From an uncultured Flavobacterium sp. (lineage in GTDB: Bacteria > Bacteroidota > Bacteroidia > Flavobacteriales > Flavobacteriaceae): a DNA stretch of 27,500 nucleotides. The stretch's first letter is position 1. Every line of letters begins with the position of its first letter. A program made the translations under genes and the position numbers. The DNA is taken from assembly GCF_946479975.1 (NCBI RefSeq), contig NZ_CAMLIX010000036.1, forward strand, positions 1-27,500, read 5' to 3'. Below, one piece after another: positions 9,201 to 16,314 of this stretch. The notes under the pieces were generated by a model. The model worked only from the letters and a program-made list of their open reading frames with translations. It did not search any database and was not told where the DNA came from.

Positions 9201-9496
9201 ATAGAAATTCTAATGAGATATCTGATATCTACATGCAGAATGCAGATTATTTAAGAATCAACAACTTAACTATTGGTTATAATTTTAATGAAATATTAAA
9301 AGATGTCAAGTTTATTAGTAACCTTAAATTTTATGTTGCAGTAAACAACTTATACACTTTTACTAAATATGACGGGATGGATCCAGATGTTCGTTGGGGA
9401 GGAGATGCTGATAACTTTCAATGGGCTTCAGGAATTGATTTAGGTTTATATCCGCAATCAAGAACAGTGATGTTTGGATTTAGTGCAGATTTTTAA
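6269..9496 (+). CDS. SusC-family TonB-dependent outer-membrane transporter (set 1)
   Basis: This 1075-aa SusC/RagA-type porin imports oligosaccharides across the outer membrane with energy from TonB. The signal peptide ends near AFAQ (residue 23). A carboxypeptidase-regulatory-like domain follows at about 26-95 (GLPVPGASILVKGT, SDFDGKFQI), then the SusC-type TonB-box region NEVVVIGYG at 103-111. The plug is at about 115-230 (VTIRGLGTVGNSNPLYIVDG, DVLKDAASAAIYGSRAANGV), and the rest is beta-barrel ending in an aromatic C-terminal strand (MFGFSADF). A calcium-site-like DQNNDGVIDEKD is seen in the late barrel. The paired SusD starts 16 bases downstream. The first 115 residues match the second SusC at about 84 positions by hand count with no gaps, while the barrels differ much more. 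A beta-glucan substrate is inferred from the downstream enzymes. Confidence 0.95.
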   Translation: MKLTKLLIFCVSSLLFSAIAFAQDITVTGIVNDESGLPVPGASILVKGTNKATASDFDGKFQISVPSNGTLVVSFVGFETVNEAIGGKTKLSIVLKAVSQSLNEVVVIGYGTQKKALITGASSNFKGETLKELNTGSAMEALQGIAPGISITRNSGAPGAGTKVTIRGLGTVGNSNPLYIVDGVTVGNIDYLSPSDIESLDVLKDAASAAIYGSRAANGVVLVTTVKGRKGRPARISYDSFYGVQNTYKNLDPLNAQEYMYIMDEARVNDGLAPNNWKAILTNNSWLENNYPGAGTQYGNEIWEKLQNGWQGTNWINEMSKKDAPVVSHALNITGGSEDITYSMGLSYYDQDGVIGGNIVDAGFKRLTARMNTQMVLKKNESHSIITVGENVTFTTTQNRGVSNGNIYGNDLHNAITQNPLQPAYWQTSVDRNIDPFGFSPTLDGLSPNQTNPLAVLYYRSSYNYPKDYKIAGNAYVEIEPISKLRFKSVFGIDSWFGNGRSMNPTYHLGVLYNDPIDGASQYSYFGANSTWTNTVSYQEQFGNHNVSAVVGIEQFKNIVNNNLSGSRNGLLYPGDPRYAYINNTKGAATIGDISNAGFDSAAGGGGLMSYFARVQYDYKEKYLLSATIRRDGSSNFGPGYKYGNFPSVSAGWVVSKEDFMSSTSKVINFLKLRGSWGQNGNQAIPSFIYSSTIAYAFPGYFFGDTKPVSGPTAYPARVPNPFVSWETSEQLDLGLDASLFDSRLGITFDWYNKTTRDWLVEAKPPGTSGAAPPYINGGDIENKGFEISVSWKDKIGDFKYGLTVSGAANKNKVTKVANADGIIHGPSHVLSQGTSEISRAQIGYPIGYFYGFKTAGILQNQQEVNAYVGPTGQPYFADQRPGDVRFVDQNNDGVIDEKDKTMLGDPNPDFQLGIQLNFEYKNVYLNTTMAGKYGMQIMQSYRSFSDMPRQNYTSDVFDRWHGEGTSNKMPRLSSVSNRNSNEISDIYMQNADYLRINNLTIGYNFNEILKDVKFISNLKFYVAVNNLYTFTKYDGMDPDVRWGGDADNFQWASGIDLGLYPQSRTVMFGFSADF

Positions 9497-9512
9497 TATT
9501 AATACACTCAAA

Positions 9513-11219
9513 ATGAAAAACTTAAAATATATTATAGCAGTTTCTGCAATTTTTATCGCAACAAGTTGTGATGATTATCTCGATCAGGATAATCTTGGAG
9601 AAAAGGGCTTGGCTACATACTACAAAACACCAACTGATATCGAAGAAGCAATGTCTGGTGTTTACAACGCAATTTATACCAACAATATACATAGCGAAGA
9701 ACAGATGGCGGCCAATTTGATGGATAATATGATGTTAGGAGGTGGAGGTCCTGATGACAAAACCGCAAAATGGGCAGATAATTTTGAAGACCCTGTTGAA
9801 GATACGTACCATGATCTGTGGAAACAATCATACAATGGTATTTCAAGAGCCAATGCTATTATAGAGGCAATCCCAAAAGCTGATTTTTCTAAGTATTTTA
9901 AAACTGTTGCAGAAGCAAACGACTTTAAAAATCAAGCGTTAGGAGAAGCTTTATTCATGAGAGCTTTCTATTACTTCAGATTGGCTAAATTTTTTGGTGG
10001 AGTGCCGCTTATCATGACTTATGATGCTGATAGATATGTTGCTAGATCAACTTATACAGAAACTTTTACCATTATAGCTACAGATTTAAAAGCTGCTATA
10101 GAAACAATGCCTGCTACCCCTTTTACTAGTATTCCAACTGCTAGATACGGACACGCAAATAAATGGGTTGCTGAAGCATACTTAGCTCGTGTATACTTGT
10201 TTTATACTGGATATATGACCAATGTTGAGAAACAAGCTACTACAGATTTGCCCCTTACAGGAGGAGGTTCTTTAACAGGAACACAAGTTGCTTCTTATTT
10301 AACAGATTGTATCAATAATAGTGGACATAAATTAGCTTCTGATTTTAGAAATCTTTGGCCATATTCTTATGTAAACAAAGGATCTGGTAGTAATGTTTTG
10401 CCTTGGGCAACGACAGAGGGGTTGTCTTGGGTTGGTCAAGACGGAATTACTCCAACTTTTGGAACAGGAAACTTTGAAAGTATGTTTGTGCAAAGATTTT
10501 CTTTTGGAGACTGGAGCTGGACAAATGGTAATATTTATACTAATAGACTTGCATTGTTTAACTCGATGCGCGGTAACACACAAGTTCCATTTGGTGAAGG
10601 CTGGGGATGGTGTACTATAAACCCAAAATTATACAATACCTGGTCAGATCTTGATCCACGAAAAAGAGGTTCTATTATTGAAGTGGGAAGAGCAGATCAA
10701 GGAACTGCTGGTTATGTAAAAGATAAAGGAGATCATGAAACAGGCTATTTTAATAAAAAATATACTTCTCTTCAGTACAATAATGGTTCAGGATCAAACG
10801 TAGGTATGTTTGTTCAGCTATATGGTTGGTCTAATACAGATATGCAATTAATGCATGCACAGGATTTTATCTTTATGCGTTTTGCAGATGTATTATTAAT
10901 GCATTCAGAAATTACGAAAACAGCAGAAGGTTTGAACGCTGTAAGATTAAGAGCAAAATTAGGTCCTGTAGGATATTCTTTAGATGCTATCAAAGAAGAG
11001 CGTCTTCACGAATTTGCTTTCGAAGGTCTACACTGGTTCGATATACTTCGCTGGGGAGATGTTGAATCTTCATTTAATGATGTAATTCCAGTTAGAAATT
11101 CAGGTGTTGATGCTAATTACAGCGTAAAATATAGACCAGAAATTAAAGGTTTAATGCCAATTCCTGAAACAGAAATGAGGGTGTTAAATGGAGTTTACAA
11201 ACAAAATCCAGGTTGGTAA
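9513..11219 (+). CDS. SusD-family surface glycan-binding lipoprotein (set 1)
   Basis: The start is placed at 9513 (MKNLKYIIAVS), giving 568 aa. An upstream in-frame ATG at 9474 lies inside the SusC gene and would put 13 non-signal residues before the signal peptide. The lipoprotein signal ends at IATSC with Cys19 as the lipidated residue. RagB/SusD hallmarks are ALFMRAFYYFRLAKFFGGVP, WVAEAYLARVYLF and the C-terminal IKEERLHEFAFEGLHWFDIL followed by PIPETEM. SusD caps the SusC barrel and binds glycan at the cell surface. A glycine-rich loop GGGGPDD begins at residue 76, and the second SusD has nearly the same loop at residue 82, suggesting a shared ligand. It lies 16 bases after SusC and 28 bases before the next lipoprotein gene, in one transcription unit. 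Confidence 0.95.
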   Translation: MKNLKYIIAVSAIFIATSCDDYLDQDNLGEKGLATYYKTPTDIEEAMSGVYNAIYTNNIHSEEQMAANLMDNMMLGGGGPDDKTAKWADNFEDPVEDTYHDLWKQSYNGISRANAIIEAIPKADFSKYFKTVAEANDFKNQALGEALFMRAFYYFRLAKFFGGVPLIMTYDADRYVARSTYTETFTIIATDLKAAIETMPATPFTSIPTARYGHANKWVAEAYLARVYLFYTGYMTNVEKQATTDLPLTGGGSLTGTQVASYLTDCINNSGHKLASDFRNLWPYSYVNKGSGSNVLPWATTEGLSWVGQDGITPTFGTGNFESMFVQRFSFGDWSWTNGNIYTNRLALFNSMRGNTQVPFGEGWGWCTINPKLYNTWSDLDPRKRGSIIEVGRADQGTAGYVKDKGDHETGYFNKKYTSLQYNNGSGSNVGMFVQLYGWSNTDMQLMHAQDFIFMRFADVLLMHSEITKTAEGLNAVRLRAKLGPVGYSLDAIKEERLHEFAFEGLHWFDILRWGDVESSFNDVIPVRNSGVDANYSVKYRPEIKGLMPIPETEMRVLNGVYKQNPGW

Positions 11220-11247
11220 TATTTAATAACTATTAATAATTAGAAAG

Positions 11248-12039
11248 ATGAAAATTCATAATATAAAATATTTATTAATTGCTGCATTTATGCTGGTCTT
11301 TTCGGCATGTGACCCAATTGTAGATGAGCAACATTTGACAAATTCTACAGATGTGGCAGGAGTTAATTTGAAAGCAACGCACAGCACGCCGGGAGGTAAT
11401 AAAGTGACGTTGACTATGGATACGCCAGGTGTTACAGGCTACTGGGACTATAACCTTGGTAAAGCATTAACAAACGAAGTAACAGTTGTGTACCCTATTC
11501 CAGGGAAATCTACATTTACCTTTATTGGAACTTTAGGAGGCGAATTTTTTACTAAAACATTAGATGTACAAATTGATAAACTAGATACACGTCTAGATGA
11601 AGCTTGGTACAATTTAGTAAGTGAAAACACGGCAGCAGGAAAAACATGGGTTTTTGATGGTGCTGCGGGTACAGGAGCTGCTTATTGGTTTATGTCGCCT
11701 CCAGACAATCCAGATTCAGCAATGACTGCTTGGTGGAATGCTGGAGATTGTTGTCCGCCTCTTGATGTAAGCGGAAAAATGCATTTTGATCTTAATGGCG
11801 CTGCAAATTACAATCATTATCAAACAGCATCAGCAACAGCTGAAAAAGGAAGCTTTGTTTTGGATCCTGTAAATAAAAAATTGATTATTCAAGGTTCTAA
11901 AATTTTAGGATACGAAGCTGGAAACACAGCAAATGAGTATAATATAATCACACTTACAACAGATAAATTAGTGCTGTATGTGCCAAGAAGTTTAAAAGAT
12001 CCAACAACAGGATGGACATTTGCTTTTAAACCTCAATAA
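11248..12039 (+). CDS. PUL accessory lipoprotein, probable surface glycan-binding protein (set 1)
   Basis: This 263-aa lipoprotein has signal MKIHNIKYLL...VFSAC with Cys21 lipidated. The N-terminal part (about 30-110) has PKD-like features: alternating beta-strand pattern, GYWDYNLGKALTNE, and VVYPIPGKSTFTFIG resembling the strand before the last PKD loop. The C-terminal part (about 115-263) is rich in Trp, Tyr and Gly (WFMSPPDNPD, AWWNAGDCCPPLDVSGKM) and looks like a beta-sandwich, possibly a carbohydrate-binding module. I do not recognise an exact family for it. Its place directly after SusD is that of SusE/SusF-type or PKD surface glycan-binding proteins, which present polysaccharide to the SusCD complex. 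A terminator follows 20 bases after the stop. Confidence 0.75.
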   Translation: MKIHNIKYLLIAAFMLVFSACDPIVDEQHLTNSTDVAGVNLKATHSTPGGNKVTLTMDTPGVTGYWDYNLGKALTNEVTVVYPIPGKSTFTFIGTLGGEFFTKTLDVQIDKLDTRLDEAWYNLVSENTAAGKTWVFDGAAGTGAAYWFMSPPDNPDSAMTAWWNAGDCCPPLDVSGKMHFDLNGAANYNHYQTASATAEKGSFVLDPVNKKLIIQGSKILGYEAGNTANEYNIITLTTDKLVLYVPRSLKDPTTGWTFAFKPQ

Positions 12040-12059
12040 TAATTTCATGTTAGTTATTT

Positions 12060-12098
12060 TCGAAAAAGGAAGATTCAAAAATTCCTTTTTCGATTTTT
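12060..12098 (+). terminator. Terminator after the set 1 lipoprotein gene
   Basis: TCGAAAAAGGAA at 12060-12071 pairs perfectly over 12 bp with TTCCTTTTTCGA at 12082-12093, with a 10-base loop, and is followed by TTTTT. It lies just downstream of the stop codon at 12039. Confidence 0.8.
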
Positions 12099-12184
12099 CC
12101 AACATTATATATTTTCTCGGTGAGAGAAAATATTATAAAATTTAGACTGCCTATGGTTAGTTTAAGTTAAGTTTATTGCCTGGG

Positions 12185-12220
12185 TAGCCCATAATTTCGA
12201 TTATGGGCTATTATTTTTTA
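12185..12220 (+). terminator. Second hairpin after set 1, TTCG loop
   Basis: TAGCCCATAAT at 12185-12195 pairs perfectly over 11 bp with ATTATGGGCTA at 12200-12210, with loop TTCG, followed by TTATTTTTTA. A TTAAG-rich tract precedes it. A related TAGCCC/GGGCTA hairpin with a TTAAG tract follows the set 2 lipoprotein gene at 18767-18801. Confidence 0.7.
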
Positions 12221-13051
12221 TACAAACTAATAAGTTTTAAAACTTGTTCTGAGCTTCAAGATCCTTCTGTATTCATTTTAAGCGTGTATTTTGAATGGTT
12301 AACGCAATGAGTTTCTTCTTTATTCTATTTATCAAATTAAAAGTTTTCTACTGCTTTTATTCTTCCAAAAAAATCTTTTATATCCTATTTTAAGCGCTTC
12401 TAGCCTTTATCTGAGATGATTTTTTCGATTTACTGCCTATTAGGCTATTTAAATCCTTACTTATATCTAATTATAGCATTCTGCCACCTTAACAACACGC
12501 CTTTTTGGATGTAATTACATAGATGATTATCCATTGATCTTTAAATTGGAATTCTATAATGTATTTCAAAGTAATTACTGGGATGTAAAGATCCATTGTG
12601 CATCTCAATCTTAAGTAGAAGAGCGACTGAAAATAGCACACATGTTAACTTTTAATTAAAAAGCAGTAATTAAGGCTGAATTTGCTTACAGAAAATAGTT
12701 CCAATCTCCCAATGAAGGACTTGTTAGTTAAGTAAAATCTGCTTAAAAATTAAAAAATAAGATTTTTCTTCTGTTAAAAATTTTACGTATAATGTAAAAA
12801 AAGTATCATAAAAATATCATATTCTCGATATTATTGATTTTAATTATTTGGCACCAATTAATATTTAAATAATTGATTTTAAGATGTTTAAGTTTTTATT
12901 GCGCTACTATTACGTTATAGTATCATAGGATTTATAGAAAATATAGCTTACAATTAAGCTTGTAGTGTTTATTTAATTAATTAACTTTTATTTAGTACTA
13001 CTATATAATTTTTTAAATATTTTAAAATCAAGTAGTTAAATTTTTATTGAT

Positions 13052-13095
13052 GTGTTTTTATAATATTAAAATTTTCTTTTTGATGTGTTTTTGTA
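13052..13095 (+). promoter_or_regulatory. Two direct-repeat boxes, 33 bp apart, upstream of SusC 2
   Basis: GTGTTTTTATA at 13052-13062 and GTGTTTTTGTA at 13085-13095 have starts 33 bp apart. The second begins 93 bp before the SusC 2 ATG, exactly as upstream of SusC 1. Three of the four copies share GTGTTTTTGTA and the fourth differs at one base. Both copies here are preceded by TGAT. Confidence 0.6.
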
Positions 13096-13130
13096 ATGAC
13101 ATTTAATTAAGAAAACAGAAAATTTAGTTT

Positions 13131-13138
13131 TAGTATTG
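13131..13138 (+). promoter_or_regulatory. Putative -7 promoter box of SusC 2
   Basis: TAGTATTG fits TAnnTTTG with one mismatch and aligns without gaps with TATAATTG upstream of SusC 1, 47 bases before the ATG in both cases. No matching -33 TTG box is apparent. Confidence 0.5.
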
Positions 13139-13177
13139 CATCAAATTACTAATTAATTAACCAAAATTTTTAGAAAA

Positions 13178-16100
13178 ATGAAATTAACAAAATTACTTGT
13201 TTTTTGTATTTCATCTTTGTTATTCTCGGTTATAGCTGTGGCTCAGGATGTCACAGTAAGTGGAATGATAAATGATGAATCTGGAATGCCTGTTCCAGGT
13301 GCAACAATTTTATTAAAAGGTACTACTAAATCAACTGCTTCCGATTTTGACGGGAAGTTTCAAATTCAAGTACCTTCAAACGGAACTTTAACTGTTACAT
13401 TTATTGGGTACACAACAGTAAATGAAGTCGTAAATGGTAGAAACAAAATCACAATTCAATTAAAACCTGAATCACAAACATTAAACGAAGTTGTGGTTGT
13501 AGGATATGGTACTCAAAAGAAATCTGTTGTTACTGGAGCAATTTCTAGTGTAAAGGCATCAGATTTAGAAGATTTGCCAATTACCAGAGTAGAACAATCA
13601 CTTCAAGGTCGTGTTTCTGGAGTTACGATTGCAGCAAATGCAGGACAGCCTGGATCTTCTTCAACAATTAGAGTGCGTGGTATTACCTCATTTGGTAATA
13701 ACGAACCACTATGGGTTGTTGATGGTGTAATCGTTGATTCTGGCGGTATCGGATTTTTAAATCAATCAGATATTGCTTCTATGGAGGTTTTAAAAGATGC
13801 CGCATCACAAGCGATTTATGGTGCAAGAGCAGCAGCTGGAGTTATCCTTATTACAACAAAAAAGGGTAGATCTGGTAAAATGAGTGTAAATTATAACGGA
13901 TACACTGGTTTTTCTGAAGCAGCAAGAAAACTTAATTTGATGAATGCTACAGAATATGCTACCATCATGAATGAAAGATATGCAAACGGCTATTCAGATC
14001 CTTCAAAGCCTTATGAGCTTCCGTATAAAAATGTTTCCTCTTTAGGCGCAGGTACAGATTGGCAGAGCACAATCTTTAATAACAATGCTCAAAGAATGGG
14101 TCACGAACTAAGTTTATCTGGAGGAAATGATGTTTCTACTTTCTATGTGTCTTTCGGATTATTAGATCAAGAAGGTATAGTTGCAACGCCAATTTCAAAT
14201 TACAACAGAAAAAATATTCGGTTAAATTCTACTCATAAAGTAGTTAAGGGATTAACTTTTGGTCAGACTTTGGGTTATTCTCATGAAAAAAATGTTGGAA
14301 TTGGAAATACAAATAATGAATATGGCGGACCATTAAGTTCGGCAATCAATTTAGATCCAACTACGCCAGCAATAATTACTGATCCAGCTGTTGCAAATTC
14401 ATCTCCGTATAATAGTCAAGCTGGAATTTTAAGAGATGCAAATGGAAATCCTTACGGAGTTTCTTCAATTGTAACTCAGGAAATGAGTAATCCGCTGGCA
14501 TATATTCAAACTAGATTAGGAAATTATGGTTGGTCTGATAATTTTGTCGGAAATGCTTACTTAGAATTAGAAGTTATTAAAGGGTTAAAAATTAGAAGCA
14601 CTTTAGGTGGAAAATTAGCGTATTGGGGATCAGAAAGTTTTACACCAGTATCTTTTTTGAATACTTCGACTATCACTGCAGTTAATAATTTAACTAGAAC
14701 CTTAAATAAAGGATTTGGCTGGAATATCGAAAATACAGTTTCGTATACAAAACAAATAGAGGATCATAATTTTACAGTTTTAGTAGGACAGGGTGCGTAC
14801 GTAGACAATATTACGTCTGGCTCTACGGTAACTTATAATAACATACCATATACTAATTTTGATGAGGCAACTTTTCCGAAAGATCATCCTCAAGCAAACA
14901 TTAATGCATCTGCTACCAATGGTTTCGAACATAAAGTAACATCACTGTTTGCCAGAGCAAATTATGATTATAAAGAAAAATACTTAGTAACAGGTATTGT
15001 ACGTCGTGATGGTTCTTCTCGTTTTGGTCAAAATTATAAATACGGAACTTTCCCTTCTTTCTCTTTAGGATGGGTGCCGACTAAAGAAGATTTCTGGCCT
15101 CAAAATAATGTAGTAACTCAATTAAAGTTTAGAGGAGGTTATGGTATTACAGGTAGTGATGCTATTGGAGATTTCAAATTCTTACCAACGATTGGATCAG
15201 GGCGAAATTATACGATTGGAAACCAAGGTTCAGTAGTTGTGGGTAATAGTCCGAATGCACCAGCAAATCCAGATTTGAAATGGGAAGAAACTACTCAGGC
15301 TAACGTCGCTTTTGATATTACTTTCTTTAATGATTTAACGTTAACGACAGATTTTTACATTAAAAAATCTAATGGTATTTTACAAGATATTGATTTACCT
15401 GGCCACGTTGGTAGTGCAGGAAAACCATCTGCAAACATCGCAGATATGCAAAATAAAGGTATTGATATTGAATTATCTTACCGTAAAAAATTGGGTCAAT
15501 TAAATTTAGGACTAAATGGAAACATTTCTTACTTAGAGAATGAAGTTACCAATCTAGGAAGTGGTATTCAATTTATATCGGGAGATGCGTCTTTCCAAAA
15601 TATGGGCGCGGTAACAAGAACACAAGTTGGTCAAGCTTATAATGCTTTTTACGGATTTAAAACGCAAGGAATTTTTCAAAACCAAGCAGAAATTGCAGCT
15701 TACACAAATGCTTCGGGAGGCTTAATTCAGCCAAATGCACATCCTGGTGATTTTAGATGGCAGGATTTAAATGGTGACGGAACAATTACAGATGATGATA
15801 AAACTTTTATCGGAAATCCGCTTCCTAAATACACATTTGGTTTTACTATAAATTTAGATTACAAAAATTTCGATTTATTAATATTCACTCAAGGAGCGTT
15901 AGGGAATCAAATTTTTCAGGGATTACGTCGTCTTGATATAAGTACAGCAAACTATCAAACTTCTGCGTTAGGACGTTGGACTGGTGAAGGCTCAACTAAT
16001 TCTTATCCTATGATTTCATCTGTTGATGATAATAAAAACTTTACTAGACCGTCTAATTTTTATTTAGAAAATGGTGATTACTGGAGATTTAAAACAATTC

Positions 16101-16303
16101 AGTTCGGATATACTTTGCCTAGTGATGTTGTAGCAAAAGGAGGTCTTTCTAAAGCAAGGCTTTATCTAACAGGAGAAAATTTATTAACATTTACAAAGTA
16201 TTCTGGATATGATCCAGAAATTGGAGGAGGAGTTTTAGGTATTGATAAAGGATACTATCCACAAGCTAGAACTGTAATGTTAGGGGTTAATTTACAATTT
16301 TAA
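13178..16303 (+). CDS. SusC-family TonB-dependent outer-membrane transporter (set 2)
   Basis: This 1041-aa SusC/RagA-type porin has a signal peptide ending at AVAQ (residue 23), a carboxypeptidase-regulatory-like domain at about 26-95, and a TonB-box region NEVVVVGYG at 103-111. The plug at about 115-230 contains STIRVRGITSFGNNEPLWVV and EVLKDAASQAIYGARAAAGV, and the barrel ends in VMLGVNLQF. DLNGDGTITDDDK in the late barrel matches the calcium-site-like loop of the set 1 protein. The signal peptide, regulatory domain and TonB box line up with the set 1 protein without gaps, but plug and barrel are much more diverged, so the two probably import different but related oligosaccharides. SusD starts 11 bases downstream. 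Confidence 0.95.
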   Translation: MKLTKLLVFCISSLLFSVIAVAQDVTVSGMINDESGMPVPGATILLKGTTKSTASDFDGKFQIQVPSNGTLTVTFIGYTTVNEVVNGRNKITIQLKPESQTLNEVVVVGYGTQKKSVVTGAISSVKASDLEDLPITRVEQSLQGRVSGVTIAANAGQPGSSSTIRVRGITSFGNNEPLWVVDGVIVDSGGIGFLNQSDIASMEVLKDAASQAIYGARAAAGVILITTKKGRSGKMSVNYNGYTGFSEAARKLNLMNATEYATIMNERYANGYSDPSKPYELPYKNVSSLGAGTDWQSTIFNNNAQRMGHELSLSGGNDVSTFYVSFGLLDQEGIVATPISNYNRKNIRLNSTHKVVKGLTFGQTLGYSHEKNVGIGNTNNEYGGPLSSAINLDPTTPAIITDPAVANSSPYNSQAGILRDANGNPYGVSSIVTQEMSNPLAYIQTRLGNYGWSDNFVGNAYLELEVIKGLKIRSTLGGKLAYWGSESFTPVSFLNTSTITAVNNLTRTLNKGFGWNIENTVSYTKQIEDHNFTVLVGQGAYVDNITSGSTVTYNNIPYTNFDEATFPKDHPQANINASATNGFEHKVTSLFARANYDYKEKYLVTGIVRRDGSSRFGQNYKYGTFPSFSLGWVPTKEDFWPQNNVVTQLKFRGGYGITGSDAIGDFKFLPTIGSGRNYTIGNQGSVVVGNSPNAPANPDLKWEETTQANVAFDITFFNDLTLTTDFYIKKSNGILQDIDLPGHVGSAGKPSANIADMQNKGIDIELSYRKKLGQLNLGLNGNISYLENEVTNLGSGIQFISGDASFQNMGAVTRTQVGQAYNAFYGFKTQGIFQNQAEIAAYTNASGGLIQPNAHPGDFRWQDLNGDGTITDDDKTFIGNPLPKYTFGFTINLDYKNFDLLIFTQGALGNQIFQGLRRLDISTANYQTSALGRWTGEGSTNSYPMISSVDDNKNFTRPSNFYLENGDYWRFKTIQFGYTLPSDVVAKGGLSKARLYLTGENLLTFTKYSGYDPEIGGGVLGIDKGYYPQARTVMLGVNLQF

Positions 16304-16314
16304 TATTAAAGATT

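Larger units (their letters stand above)
12040..13177. other. 1.1 kb gene-free gap between the two SusCD sets
   Basis: No convincing gene is seen on either strand. From left to right it holds the 12060 terminator, a 10-bp hairpin at 12109-12133, a second terminator-like hairpin at 12185-12210, and about 750 bases of mixed sequence with many stops in all frames. One minus-strand frame over roughly 12455-12640 stays open apart from a single stop and could be a decayed gene. An AT-rich promoter region for SusC 2 begins at about 12960. Confidence 0.8.

Noticed and set aside
9474..9512. ATG at 9474 as SusD 1 start
   Set aside because: It overlaps the end of SusC 1 and puts 13 non-hydrophobic residues before a clear lipoprotein signal that starts at 9513.
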